Part shown: positions 21,648 to 33,655 of the stretch, in pieces
Position numbering within the stretch: position 1 is the first letter of the stretch
How the letters are laid out: the number at the start of each line of letters is the position of its first letter
NCBI RefSeq assembly: GCF_918797505.1
Contig: NC_092801.1
Coordinates: 14,632,001 to 14,696,000, forward strand
Length of the DNA stretch: 64,000 nucleotides
Reading direction: 5' to 3'
Source of the DNA: Bemisia tabaci
Taxonomy: Eukaryota > Arthropoda > Insecta > Hemiptera > Aleyrodidae
Translations under genes and position numbers: made by a program
The notes under the pieces: generated by a model
Database searches by the model: none
What the model saw: only the letters and a program-made list of their open reading frames with translations
What the model was told of the DNA's origin: nothing

Positions 21648-21872
21648 GTGGGTTGATCGTTGAATCACTATCGAATGATCCTGATGGATAAATCCCTATC
21701 TTGGCAATGATATGTATCGATCGTGGTCTTTCGATATCCATTTAACTATCGAGCCGCAATGCTCGAAGAAATTACCGTTGAAAGAGAGGTGTGGGTTGAT
21801 TGCTGAATTGTTATCGAATGATCCTGATCGATAAATCCCTACCTCAGCAATGCTTTTTATCGATTATGGCCA
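21648..21872 (+). repeat. Two direct copies of an ~80-bp block
   Basis: GTGGGTTGAT...TATCGAATGATCCTGAT...ATAAATCCCTA...ATCGAT occurs at about 21648-21730 and again at 21789-21872. Confidence 0.75.
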
Positions 21873-22143
21873 TTATATATCGATTCCACAATCAAGCTGC
21901 TGCGAGATCCCTATCGATTTAAGAAATCGACTGAATTCAACCGATATCATCCTCTGGACGATACCAGGGAAACTAAGGCGCCAGAAAGTCGTTAGCCAAT
22001 GGGCGAACCACTCCGAGTTGCCCTTGTTGGGATTTTCACGCGTAGTTTTCCGTTAATCAGCCGTGTAACGAGCAGCCTATCAGACAGGAAACACGCATTT
22101 GTGATTGCGTTCCTTTTGTTTGCGTAGAGGCGTCATAACTATT

Positions 22144-22698
22144 CTGCCGTGCTAAGGAAGAACGCCGTATGAGCCTTCAGACGTTGCCATATTTCCTTCA
22201 AGAAGAACTAAATTTACTGGGAAAATGGAGATGTTGCATGTGTGAGTACTTTGCGATTTGACTGTTGATTCGTGTGTAAAAATTCGCGAGAAACACGATG
22301 ATGACACTGATTTTCTCTGAAATCAACTCCCTAGCTCAAAAAAAGCTCTCAACTTGAGGCCAATGATAGCGTGGCATATCCCCTCCATTTTGGCTTCAAC
22401 TAGAGAGTTTTTGTTTGAGCCTGGGAGTTGATTTCAGAGAAAACCAGTGGCACCATCGTGTTTCTCGCGAACTTTTACATAAAAATCAACAGTCAAATCG
22501 CAAATTCCTCACACGTGCAACATCTCCATTGTGAGTATTTTTCCTCAAAATTTTCAGTGAATTTTGTTCACGATTTCATCTGAAATATCTGAAAATTTCA
22601 AGGAAAAATCTGCACAATTTTTTCGTAAATACAGGTTTTATTCGGGGAAATTTGGCAACTCTTGAATGTTCATACGGCGTTCTTCCTTAGCACGGCAG
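22144..22698. mobile_element. Family E MITE split by a family F element
   Basis: Left third 22144-22224 and right part 22531-22698 together make one E element. Ends CTGCCGTGCTAAGGAAGAAC and CTTCCTTAGCACGGCAG are intact. The F insertion lies after TTTACTGGGA. Confidence 0.93.
22225..22530. mobile_element. Family F MITE nested in E (short form)
   Basis: Ends AATGGAGATGTTGCATGTGT / ACGTGCAACATCTCCATT. 306 bp; it lacks the inner inverted-repeat segment of the 0.5-kb copies at 48872, 59408 and 60427. Confidence 0.92.
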
Positions 22699-22768
22699 TA
22701 TACAGCCCTCGTTTTAGCCCCGATGTCCGGCCACAGAAAACAAGAGCTATGTTTTGAAAATCGGGTGG

Positions 22769-23513
22769 CGCACAGTGGATCGTGTCAAGAGGAGAGGTTT
22801 GATAAATTTTGACAATGGATCACTAGACAAGGTACGAATTTCAGCATTCTGATACATGTTTCTTAACCAAAATTTCACGTAGAACACGATGCGCACAACG
22901 ATAAGAGGAGATTTAATGATTCTTAGTGCGTGAATTCGAACCACCCTCTTATGAAAACTCAGTGCTCTACGTGAATCACATCGCGCGCTAAACGTTATCA
23001 CGACAGTCTCTGCGATATAAAAATCTGGCAACCTCAATCTTGACGCTTTGGCTCAGCTATAACAAATTGCTGATAGTTTGAACAACAAATGGTGGGAAAT
23101 GAACATTGCTCGATTGAGAAGATTGCTGAAACCGTTGTAGTGCACGATTTGACTCACGTAGAGCTTTGAGTTTCTTGTGAGCGGGCAGTCCAAATTCCTC
23201 GTTACCAATGTGAAATAAAAACGTTAACATCTTCGTTATGAGTTGTTTTCAGTAATTTTCGTTGTGTGCATCGTGTTTTCCGTGAAATTCTGATTAAGAA
23301 ACATGTACCAGATTACTTAAATTCGTACCTTGTCTAGTGGTCCATTTTAAACGCTTGCAACTCCGTTTATACAAAACTTTGAGGTTCTATAAGTGGTAGC
23401 ATTGGTTTTCTGGTGAAATTTTCTTCCTCAAGTACCCTTTGAAATTTAAAATGCGACGAAATATACGTCAAAAGTTGCAGTTTTTAGTCTTGTCCGACCT
23501 CTCCAATTGACTC
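22769..23513. mobile_element. Family K element, larger form
   Basis: The left end CGCACAGTGGATCG matches copy 1. Inverted blocks at 22813-22905 and 23258-23343 (GACAAGGTACGAATTT, ACATGTTTCTTAA, ACACGATGC) pair internally. The right terminal CCACTGTGCG is not found. Confidence 0.65.
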
Positions 23514-24019
23514 AGCAACTTTTCTCGCAAATTTAAAAGGCCCCGGTTTCGGACCGGATCGAATGATATCATTTGATACCAATCAGAAGCGAACACAGGC
23601 TTCTACAACTACTGTCAAATGTTTTTCTACTATACTCGTCATGCACGGAAACGATGGAAAAGTCGAAACTATATTTTCAGATTAAAACATAGAATTTCAT
23701 GTCATCTATGGTAATCAAGCAAAAATTCCATATTGAAATACGTATTCCTCGCAGACGGGCACTTTCCAAAGTCGCACAATAAACTGTTTTTTTTCTGTGA
23801 CCCGACATTTTGACATCCTCTCGTGATAGGTATTGGGTTCGCTGAACGAGAGAGAGGCAGTTAATTGATTGCGAGTGGATTGCTACTGGGAACAGTCACC
23901 GGAAAAAAATTATGACCTCATTAAAAAGTCTGATATCCACCTCGTAGTGTAGAATTTGCGGTGTCCGTATTATACATTATAGAAAGTTTTCATCGCTCAT
24001 CTACGTTTCTATGCAATTT

Positions 24020-24301
24020 TTAGCTCCTGAACGAATATTTATCTTGGGAATTTCAGCATGTCATGAAATACAGAATTATTAAAATGTTAACGTTTAAATA
24101 TACACGAAGTATTTAAAGCGAAAGAGACGAGAAAGGTTTGTAGATTTGCGGAGTTATTTTAAAGAACTCTCTGAAAAATTGTGCATCATATAATTTATTT
24201 TTAACGATTCATAGCTCCTGAACGAACATTCATCTTGGGGATTTCAGCATGTCGTGGAATACGGAGTTATTAAAATTTAACGTTTAAAAATCTACATGAA
24301 A
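24020..24301 (+). repeat. Two direct copies of a ~93-bp block, 188-bp period
   Basis: TAGCTCCTGAACGAA...ATCTTGGG.ATTTCAGCATGTC starts at about 24020 and again at about 24208, followed each time by TTATTAAAAT...AACGTTTAAA. Confidence 0.8.
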
Positions 24302-24344
24302 AATGTAACTGCCTTGCTTTGGCAATGGCTGATGTGGCTTGGCT

Positions 24345-25256
24345 TAGAGTGCATTTATAGACAGAGTATGGCCATTCGTATGTTTTTACTTCAGGAAAAC
24401 TGTGCCGCTTTTTGATTGGTCAACGAATTTTTAGGCTTCATGATGCTCTTACGGCCGTAAATAAACAAACAAGATGGCGGCTCACCGTAACATCGATAAG
24501 AAGCTAAAATTTGACAAAAATTTCAATTACACGGCAGTAACAATTTAGCCTAGCACATCTACGAATAACACATAAAACAAGCGGGAAAGTTCTAATACTG
24601 TCGTATTAGAAAAGCGCTTAGGTGTTAGTAAATGTATTTAGTGAAGAAAGGAAGTATAAACTCAGTCGACTTGGCTGGGAAATGGAAATAAAACATCAGC
24701 TGATAGCAAACAAAGGTTACCAAGGAAACCGTAAACGCGTTTTTTCGTTTCCCGAAAATGATAGCCACCGTTGAGCTCATCAGGCGCGTTTTTTTTAGGC
24801 TTCATCTAAGTTCAACGATCAATTTCGATAAGAATTACTCTACCGCTAAGAAATTTTCTTATAGACAAACGATCGAAACTACCTGCGCATTACGTTAAAT
24901 GCATAAAATACAGTTTTCACAGCTTTATTTATTTTAAAAATGGACCCTCCAAAAAGCATACACATCGATGAGCTGGTGCGCCATTTAAACGAATTAGCAC
25001 TAGTATACTAGTGCTCTAGAGGCGAGTCGAAATCAAAGAGCGCTGCCTATCGGCTGAGCGCTTAAAACACATTAAAACACTGTTAAATCGCCGTTCGCCT
25101 TCATCACAGGAGGATGTAAGATATGCATAACCTCAAACTTGTTTGCTGATAACAGCCGTCTTGTTTGTTTATTTACGGCCGTACAAAAACATCGTGTCAG
25201 TCTATTTTCTCGCGACCAATGAAAAACCGGCACAGAAATGGCCACACTCTACTCTA
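24345..25256. mobile_element. hAT-like element Q with perfect 8-bp duplication
   Basis: Inverted ends (TAGAGT...AGAGTATGGCCAT / ATGGCCACACTCTACTCTA) with further mirrored blocks TTACGGCCGTAAATAAACAA / TTGTTTATTTACGGCCGTAC. GCTTGGCT lies on both sides (24337-24344, 25257-25264). It is inserted into the right end of a family R MITE, whose GCGGTCC end continues at about 25276. No intact transposase. Confidence 0.88.
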
Positions 25257-25613
25257 GCTTGGCTCCTTTCTGATGGCTTGGCGGTCCAAATACGCCGAAA
25301 TAAACAGTAACTTTCGCATAAGACAGTGCAACGGTGGGGCCCCACGGGAGCGCGAACAAAACGAGGAATTAAGAGAATAATTTCGCAATTTGGAGGACCC
25401 CATCGAGCCAGGCCTCGGCAGAGGAGGGGGGCTCTGAGAGAGAAGAATGGTTTTAACTCCCATTTAAAATAATTCAGGCGGGCTCCTGCCGTCTAATCTC
25501 ACCATTTCCAAACCGCGCGACTCAACCGCTATTCTCCCATTCTCTACAAAAACGCCTACCTACGTTTAGTTTTATATTGGAGATACGCGGTTCTTATTCA
25601 GCACAGTGTTATT

Positions 25614-25866
25614 CTGCCGTGCTAAGGGAAAACGCCGTATGAACCTTCAGCTGTTGCCAAATTTCCTCCGATAAAAATCGAATTTACTGAGAAAATTGTG
25701 AATATTTGTTTCCAAAATTTTCACACGATGTTTTACGCAATTTAATCTAAAATGTCTGAAAGTTTCAAGGAAAAATATGCATAAATTTCGTCAAAAATAC
25801 ATGTTTTACCGAAGAAAATTTGGCAACACTCGAATTATCATACGACGTTCTTCCTTAGCATGGCAG
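25614..25866. mobile_element. Family E MITE (25.6 kb)
   Basis: Intact 253-bp copy with CTGCCGTGCTAAGGGAAAAC and TTCCTTAGCATGGCAG; flanks TATT / TAAT differ by one base. Confidence 0.9.
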
Positions 25867-26055
25867 TAATGTCCGATGAGATTGTAGGTGTATCCGATGC
25901 CAGAGTCCTCGCTTCTTTGACGTAACATTGTATCTCCGTTTCCCTTATCAACCGTGGAAAAAAACGGAGTTTCATGGAAACTGGGGCTCATTCTTTGAAA
26001 GGAGTTATGCTATTACGTCAAATAACTCAAATGCGACGCGATTCCCACTGACTTC

Positions 26056-26312
26056 TCTTCCGTGCTAAGGAAAAACACCGTATGAGCCTTTAGGCGTTGC
26101 CAGATTCGCTTGAATAAAGCAAATAATTTACGGGAAAAGTAAAGTGTTGAATAATATTCTTCCAATTTCTCAGGCACTTTTGTTCACAGTTTTATCTAAA
26201 ACATCGAGTTTCAGGGAAAATTATGCATAACTTTCCGCAAAAGTAGATATTTTATGGAAGGAAGTTTGGCAACTCTCGAATGCTCATACGGCGTTTTTCC
26301 TTATTATGGCAG
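26056..26312. mobile_element. Family E MITE (26.1 kb)
   Basis: The left cap is degenerate (CTCTTCCGTGCTAAGG) and the right one reads TTATTATGGCAG. Confidence 0.87.
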
Positions 26313-26542
26313 TACTTCCTTCAATTTCATTCTGAAATTATCCATGTCGCGCGAATAATTCAGCCGTAATATCGTTGTGCCAAGAAGGAGCCATGTATGG
26401 ACCTCCCTGGTGTTGTTAAAATGTCCTCGATAAAACAAGGAACTTTTCGCCAAATCATAAGAGTAATAACGCTTAACGACTGAGGCGCAAAGCGCATCGC
26501 AGGGTTGGGCCGCGAAGCAATAAGGGGCCGTAACCACCCATT

Positions 26543-26797
26543 CTGCCGTGCTAATGGAGAACGCCGTATGAGCCTTCAGGCGTTGCAAAATTTCGTTCGA
26601 TAAAAACCGAATTTTACTGGGGAAAATTTTGAATATTTATTTCCAACATTTTCAGACAATTTTGTACGCAATTTACTCTAAAATATCTGAAAATTTCAAA
26701 GAAAAATGTGCATAAATTTCGTCAAAAATACTTGTTTTATCGAAGGAAATTTGGCAACTCTCGAATGTTCATACGGCGTTCTTCCTTAGCACAGTAG
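26543..26797. mobile_element. Family E MITE (26.5 kb)
   Basis: CTGCCGTGCTAATGGAGAAC to TTAGCACAGTAG. The right flank, ATTGCATACAACAATGCACG, is the inverted complement of the left flank of the E copy at 58202. Confidence 0.9.
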
Positions 26798-26879
26798 AAT
26801 TGCATACAACAATGCACGCTCCGCCGTAAAAACAAAACCAAAGACATGACAACTTTGGAATTAAACCCAGCGTTATGGG

Positions 26880-27805
26880 TTGACTTTAACAGAGACGTAC
26901 AAAATAGAATTTCGGGGGGAAAATTAAGTTGGAAGGAGTTTCAAATGCGCAACGAGTCGCATATTTGAAGTTTTTTTTTTATGACATTTCGTGGTATGGA
27001 ATGCCACTTTAATGGATGGATTTCACCGCACCGCGCGACACCTATCGAATCTAGGCAAAGTGCTCCCGACTATAGCGAGGGGTAAAAATCAGCAATAGTG
27101 TTACCTTTTGTCAACTTCTATCGACAAAAGGTAATAATTCAACATATCCGGGAAAATGAACAAACCATGCAATCAGCAATAGTGTGTTTTTACAGGAAAG
27201 TTGTCCGTGAGTGGAATTTTTGGTGAAACTTTAAAACCGCTTTTTGTGGTTGGAAGAGACACGCAATGGATGTGAAGTGCTTCAAAAAGCAATGGGACAT
27301 GGACGGAAATCGTGATGCAATTTGAAAAAAAAATGAAGTATACTTGTAACTCAAAAACGTAAAGCAAGGCTGGGATCCTTAGAAAAGCGGGAAGTTCCTG
27401 TTAGCCAATATAATTTTGGGTAGAATTCAGCAAAAGGGAATCAAATTCTTTGAAACACAAATGAGGCGTGCATAGTATTAGAACCTGGGATCTCCCCTTT
27501 TATGCTAAATTGAGACAGGGGTGAAAATTTGTTCTCTGTTCTGAAATACGTCTGCCTAAATAGTTCTTTCGGCGATGATTGGAATCGAATAAAGAAAATC
27601 GAACTGAGTTTCAAAACTTGCTATCTCCTTTGTTTTCCAAATATGATGGAAACTAGCATTAACATTGCCATGAAACTTTTACTATCTTACAAAATAAACA
27701 ATCTAATAAGGATAATACGATAAAAATTCAACAAATATCGATGAAAAAACGATATTTTAACGTTATATTTTCGCATGGATATTTTTTTAATTTTTAATTT
27801 ATTTT
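26880..27805. other. Unassigned stretch
   Basis: ACCTTTTGTC...GACAAAAGGT forms a small palindrome at about 27101-27132. No other element or convincing gene recognised. Confidence 0.35.
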
Positions 27806-27971
27806 CCGACTGAAAATGGCTCTGCTTTTTGTCGAAACGACTTGGGTTTTTAGTGTTGTATTTTCAGCCTTGTTTCCCCCTTGTTTTCTTCATGTCACCA
27901 TTGTCTTGGGCTGCTTCGTAAAAATTTTGTATCGATGTCTTCGAAATAACTCTCTTAGAGGTGGCAACGGT
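27806..27971 (+). repeat. Dispersed repeat EE, copy 1
   Basis: Shares CCGACTGAAAA, TCAGCCTTGTTTC, TGTCTTGGGCTGCTTCGTAA and GGTGGCAACGG with 29027-29100, and its first half with 28124-28205 and 61869-62016. Confidence 0.65.
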
Positions 27972-28123
27972 ATTTTTACTTTCTCGCTCCCATAGGGTAG
28001 AGAGGAAGTATTGTCATCCTCCAAGAAAAAAAAAGAAAAAAAGTTGAAATTTCATCATTTCTAGACTTTTTAAGGTCCCAGGAGTAAAAATAACCATACT
28101 TGTTTTAGTTTTTAAATTTATTT

Positions 28124-28205
28124 TCCGCCTGTAAATTACTATGCTTTCAGTCGAAACATCTAGGGTTTTTAGTGTTATATCTTCAGCCTTGTTTCTCGTT
28201 TTCCC
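28124..28205 (+). repeat. Dispersed repeat EE, partial copy 2
   Basis: Same orientation as copy 1 and about 320 bp downstream: TTTATTTTCCGCCTG, GTCGAAACATCTAGGGTTTT, TCAGCCTTGTTTC. Confidence 0.65.
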
Positions 28206-28230
28206 CCTTTTTTTAAGAGCTCAGCCGATA

Positions 28231-28726
28231 TTAAGCGCTCAGCCGATAGGCAGCGCTTTTTGATTTCGACTTGCCTCTGAGTACTAGTATACTAGTGCTA
28301 ATGCGTTTAAATGGCGCACCAGCTCATCGATGTGTAGGCTTTTTTGGGGGGGGGGGGGTCCATTTTTAAAATAAATGAAGCTGTGAAAACTGTATTTTAT
28401 GCTTTTAACGTAATCCGCAGGTAGTTTCGATCGTTTGTCTGTAAGAAAATTTCTTAGCGGTAGAGTAATTCTTATCGAAATTGATCGTTGAACTTAGATG
28501 AAGCCTAAAAAAAACGCGCCTGATGAGCTCAACGGTGGCTATCATTTTCGGGAAACGAAAAAACGCGTTTACGGTTTCCTTGGTAACCTTTGTTTGCTAT
28601 CAGCTGATGTTTTATTTCCATTTCCCAGCCAAGTCGACGGAGTTTATCCGTCCTTTCTTCATTAAATACATTTACTAACACCCGAGCGCTTTTCTAATAC
28701 GACAGTATTAGAACTTTCCCGCTTGT
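28231..28726 (-). mobile_element. Element Q, inverted internal fragment
   Basis: Inverted complement of 24577-25064 with few differences. One is a run of about 12 G (28346) replacing the short GGACCCTCC segment of the other copy. Both Q termini are missing. Confidence 0.88.
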
Positions 28727-29026
28727 CTTCATATTACTTTTGTCTCGGGCCACGGTGGCAAAATTTTCATAAAAAATAAAATCTTGAAATTTCGCGTGAA
28801 ATATTTCATAAAATTTCAGAAATTTATAGAAGATATTGAAAAATACCGGTTCCTTTTTATGTTTCGCAAAATGTAGAAATTGTGACTTTCTTCTAGTTTT
28901 GTGTGTTTGAATGCGGGTTGGATACTTTTGTCCCTGAAAAATATGAAATATTTCACCGTCTCGTGAAATTTCATGAAATATTTCAATGAAATTTCTAATC
29001 TTTCATTTACTTCTTACGTTTCATGC

Positions 29027-29100
29027 CACACTGTCTCGGGCTGCTTCGTAAACATTTTGTATCGATGTTTTCGAAATAGCTCTCTCGGAGGTGGCAACGG
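29027..29100 (+). repeat. Dispersed repeat EE, partial copy 3
   Basis: CTGTCTCGGGCTGCTTCGTA through GGAGGTGGCAACGG, matching the end of copy 1. Confidence 0.65.
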
Positions 29101-29450
29101 CTCCTTCAAATATGTAAATGGACTTGATCGCAGGAGACGCAAGAACCCTGACACGGGGCAAAGAGAGGGGGGGGGGGGGGCTAGCTATCAATTTCTGGCG
29201 CCGGGGAGGCTGGCCATTCAAATTTATCAGCCCGTTGGCGATGATCAATCAGCTCTCGGAGACAAGAACAGTCGTCAGAAAAGGGAGCTAGTCTTGCAAG
29301 AGCCGCTCGTAATTCCTTTACGAATTTTGAAAGGGCCCTCGCGCCTTGCGGGCCACTGCGTAGCGCTCCCGAGTTGTGAAATTTCTCACTCGAGAGGGAT
29401 TTTCGACCGAGGGTGTTGGACAGCCGAAACTGCCCGCATAAATTCTAATA

Positions 29451-29692
29451 CACTGGAAAAAAAACACATTGGATCTTGAGTCCAGACTCTTGAAAACATT
29501 GACAAGAGAAAATACTCTTGATTCAATTGGATTTTTGCTGGAATCAAAACGAAATCCGCTCAAATTCAGAGGCTTGGTTCTTGACTAACTTAAGCTAGAT
29601 TCTGATTGAATCAAGAGTACTTTTTCTTGTCGATGTTTTTCAGAGTCTGGACTCTAGATCCAATGTGTTCCCACCCCCCCCCCCCCCCGGTG
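29451..29692. mobile_element. Family C MITE, copy 4
   Basis: CACTGGAAAAAAAACACATT to CCGGTG, TA on both sides. Its right arm carries a C15 run (29674-29688) where two other copies have T44. Confidence 0.92.
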
Positions 29693-29868
29693 TAAAGTAA
29701 TTTCATTTTGCTCATTTGAAAATACAAAATGAGCAGAGCAAGGAAAAACAAGACGGCGATTCCAACGTTAAGACGTTGGAGAGCGTTCACCGTAGCAACT
29801 TGTCAATATGTAAAAGTGGTTTTGCGCGGACGGAAGAGAGCGCTTTGACGCTTTTGAACTAAACGTGG

Positions 29869-29993
29869 AGCGTGACATCGCCACCAAACTGACAGGCAGA
29901 TCGATGACGAAAAAAATAAGAAAAAAGCCTATCTCACCGATCGAAATACTTAAAAATGTCCGCTTTTTAGACTTTTTTCGAAAGATATACATA
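29869..29993 (+). repeat. Inverted paralogue of 39267-39391
   Basis: ACTGACAGGCAGATCGATGA and GACTTTTTTCGA-type blocks match the inverted complement near 39.3 kb. It is the outermost preserved piece of the inverted duplication discussed in the findings. Confidence 0.82.
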
Positions 29994-31011
29994 GGTTGTC
30001 CCAAAAGTACTGCACGTTTTTTTCTTATTGACGAACGGTAGTAGATATCAAAATGCGGTTTGTGTAGTCTTAAAGACCGGCCAATTACCGATAAAACAAG
30101 ACAAATTTGAGCTCTTTAAGTCAAAAATTGACCAAGTTACAGCGTTTTGAAAATGACTTGTAGAGGGGACCCCTACGGGATTTTCAGCTTCTTTTCTGGA
30201 AAAAAAACAAAGAATTAAGGATTCAAGTGGTTTTATTAAATCAATTTTGCAGAATCTTACCAAGATTACTAGCATTTACTCTTCTTCACTGGATGACTGG
30301 ACACTAGTTTCCGTCTCAAAATACCCTCCATCTCTTGCCACACAGCGCCGCAACCGTTCTTCCCAATTCTTCAAAGATGGTTTTTTCGAATTCTTCTTGC
30401 CTAATGTTCTTTAAGAAAGTTTCAACAGCTCTTTTCATCTCGTTGATGGAGTTAAACTTCCTGCCTCTTAAGCCCTTTTTCAACGTGGGGAATAACCAAA
30501 AATCGCAGGGTGCAAGGTCTGGGCTGATATCATGTTACCAACTTCATTCGATCGTGACGATTTCTCTGTAGAATTTTTGATCAATCAAATCTTTGTTTTT
30601 TCCAGAAAAGAAGCTAAAAATCCTGGAGGGGTCACCTCTACAAGTCATTTTCAAAACACTGTAACTTGGTCATTTTTTGACTTAAAGAGCTCAGATTTGT
30701 CTTGTTTTATTGGTAATTGCTCGGTCTTTAAGACTACACAAACCGTATTTTGATATCTGCTACCGTTTGTCCAAAAAAAAACAAAACAATCAACTCTTTG
30801 TTTTTTCCAGAAAAGAACCTGAAAATTCCGTAGGGTCCCCTCTACAAGTCATTTTCAAAACGCTGTAACTTGATCAATTTTTGACTTAGAGAGCTCGGAT
30901 TTGTCTTGTTTTATCGGTAATTGGCCGGTCTTTAAGACTACACAAACCGCATTTTGATATCTACTACCGTTCGTCAATAAGAAAAAAACGTGCAGTACTT
31001 TTGGGACAACC
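29994..31011 (-). mobile_element. Mariner-type relic M with long terminal inverted repeats
   Basis: Ends GGTTGTCCCAAAAGTACTGC and the inverted complement; TA on both sides (29992-29993, 31012-31013). The repeats extend about 190 bp. The right repeat occurs twice in tandem (about 30590-30765 and 30795-31011). Inside is a decayed minus-strand transposase tail. Confidence 0.9.
30276..30515 (-). pseudogene. Mariner transposase C-terminal relic
   Basis: On the minus strand, CDFWLFPTLKKGLRGRKFNS and NEMKRAVETFLKNIRQEEFE are read, then after a frameshift KNWEERLRRCVARDGGYFET and a short acidic tail ending in TAA at 30276. This is the usual mariner end after the third catalytic residue (Phe-Pro-x-Leu-Lys, Arg-x-Cys-x, Gly-x-Tyr-Phe-Glu). 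Catalytic residues are missing; inactive. Confidence 0.82.
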
Positions 31012-31489
31012 TATGTATATTCAAGGAACCTACTGTATGTTTTTTAAACAAGCAGGAAGCTCCAACGCATTGGCGTCGGAGAGCGGCTCTGGGGGCAGTA
31101 GTTGTAGTCAAGAATGAGGGCCTAGACACATTTTGTCATTGATGTACAATCCGACAACTGTCGATTCATGTTTTGTAACTTAGCAGATTTACGTAGCCGG
31201 TGTATAAATGTGTATTGGGCTTTGATATGGCGAATACATGGCATTATCACTTGTTGTATACTTTTAATTTTGAAAGCTCTTTGGAGGTCCGCTTCCTAAA
31301 AAATCTCTGGTTGATAAGTCGTTTAGCGAGGCTGCAAAAAATTTGCATTTTTATATCTGAAAGTGTAGGTATTGGTTTTTTGTATAATTGTTTTTTTGGA
31401 TTGCTGGAAAAGTAACGCATACTTCTATAATTTAGGACTGAGTCAGGGAAATATAAGGTTCGTTAAATAGTAAATATTCCTAGTACCGT

Positions 31490-31759
31490 GTGACACTATT
31501 GTTAACGAAAAGTTTTTGCAACTTGTCAAAGAGGTTGTTGAATGATCTTCGAATAACTTTTGATGAGCTAGAGGTAATGGTTCTATCTGCAGCTCGTGGA
31601 CTTCTGTACGATATTGTCCAGAATCATCTAAATTTTCAAAAAGTGTCCGCTTGTTCGATACCCAATTTGCTCATTCATGCATACAAGGAGAAGCGCATGA
31701 AAGCTTTAGCAGACATTTTGGAAATGAATCAAGAATTAGATGAAGAATTTATGACTTAA
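31490..31759 (+). pseudogene. Mariner-like transposase fragment in family L (copy 1)
   Basis: 89 codons. RITFDELEVMVLSAARGLLY followed by KVSACSIPNLLIHAYKEKRM and an acidic ELDEEFM stretch resembles the second helix-turn-helix and linker (x-R-x-T-x-x-E-L..., KVSARWVPxxLT, hKxxRM) of mariner transposases. It stops at TAA just where the first catalytic motif (TGDE) would follow. Either a relic captured by family L or its own ancient transposase. The frame is kept intact in both copies. Confidence 0.6.
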
Positions 31760-33563
31760 ATCACGGCACCTTAATCACGGGATGACCTTAATTACGGCAA
31801 CTATTTACTGTCCATGAGATGCAGATGGTTCCATTTCCCTAGCTCATCAAAAGGTATTCGAAGATCAATTTCATCAGCCACCCGTACGAACCACGTTTCT
31901 AGTGACCCGTACTTGCTTCGCACGTATGAAACATACAATCAGAGAAAACAGAATTCATCTTACAATAATCAATAATCAGTAGGACATGAATCGTTGCGAT
32001 GTATAATACGACATTATAATGCGGCATTACTATTGTAATTCATTTTAATGGATTAGTGGCATTATAAATCATTATTGCCACGTCGGAATGAAATGTTGTA
32101 GACTGAATTGAAAAGCATGTTGGCAAAATTTATTATAAAAATAGTATAACATGTAGGTACATAACATAAAGGTAATACAAATTAAATGATTAGAGCGTGT
32201 ATATTTCATTACATTATAGGTATATTACAATCATTTTTGTCATTGTTGGAAATTTTGATAGTTTGAAATTTGATAGTTGATAGTTGATAGTTTGAGAGTT
32301 GAAAATTTGGTTATTTTATTTAGTTAAGGTGATTCGATAGACGCCATATTTTGTGTCAGAATGGCATGCGACATATCCCATCAATTGGTTCCATTTTTTC
32401 ATTTACTCATCATTTTTCTCCAATTTTAAGTTTCGCAATTCTGTTTTCAGGAGACTAAAGCACTCACTTATCAATTTGTATATTTATATTGAGTTAAGGG
32501 TAGAGACGTATTCCTCACCGGAATTGAGGAATGGAGGTGTTACAGTAAGTCCGGCATTAGGTTCCATTTCGACATCAGCGACGATCAACGCTACGATACT
32601 GGAAGCCAGTCTTCCGATATTAAATCCCTAGCGGGGAAGAAAAAAAATGCCTAGATTTCGCTAAAAATCCCTAAATCCCCAGATTTGCTCAAATATACTT
32701 AAAAAATCCCTAGATTTTGCAAAAAGCGCCATTTTTAACGAAGAATCATGATGTCATTCGATGTAGCGATTTGCAATATTTAAATCTGATTGGCTCGTTT
32801 GAATTTTGGCGCTCTCTGAAAGCAGTGCTAATCCAGACCAATAAAATGAAAGAATATTAGTTGATTTCTTATTATTAACAGGTTGAATGCAGTTGAATGT
32901 CAAGTACATCGAAGGACGCAATCGTTTTAATTTCCGGCTTATTTGCGGGGAAAATAGTGTTGCCAAAAAGGCCTACAAAATATAGATGAAAAAATGTTTT
33001 CGATTGTCGAAGCTAGAATTGAGGTTAAAAAGTTGATTTTTGGTAACTTTACCTCATCAAAAAAAAATCCCTAGATTTCCTGAAAAATCCCTAAATCCCT
33101 GGAAATTCCGGAAAATCCCTAAATCTAGGGATAAACCCTTAGACATCGGATGGCTGTTGGAAGCATTAGAGTCAACATTTGAAACGCTGCTGCAGAATTT
33201 GCCGGGAGTATAATAATTTTACTGGAAGGAGGGATAAATGAGGTACTCACCGAATTTATTCGTACAGAACATTCAAAAATCCCGTGAAAAAACAGCTCAC
33301 AAATAAAAGCAAATTGCCATAGAAACTTCTTCACGAAATCACACACACAACGAAAAACGAGGCGCTACAGACGAGTCCGTCCAGGACAAGTTAAAACAAG
33401 CTGCTGGTTCCAACACTACTGTGTTGGAGAGCTCGCCTTCGTGAAACTATTAACATGACAAATTTTTCACACCGCAATAAATAAACTGAATCATTAATAA
33501 AACAGAAGATAAGAGTGAGATAAGACAAAATACAATAGAAAAATGGTACAACGAAATGGTGCA

Positions 33564-33655
33564 TTTCAGAGTTTTCCGATGCGCTCATCGTGATTTTTGA
33601 GGCATTATCTATAGGAAACAACTCTTATTTTTGCTCTAGCAAAAGTTTGCAACAG
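33564..33655. repeat. Repeat AA, copy 1
   Basis: TTCCGATGCGCTCATCGTGA, TTTTTGAGGCATT, AACAACTC and AGCAAAAGTTTGCAAC recur at 53673-53770, in inverted form at 54488-54584, and partly at 55258-55312 and 59200-59235. Confidence 0.55.

Noticed and set aside
28973..29479. 168-codon plus-strand frame
   Set aside because: It starts in repeat EE, crosses a G-run and ends in family C; no domain and mixed composition.
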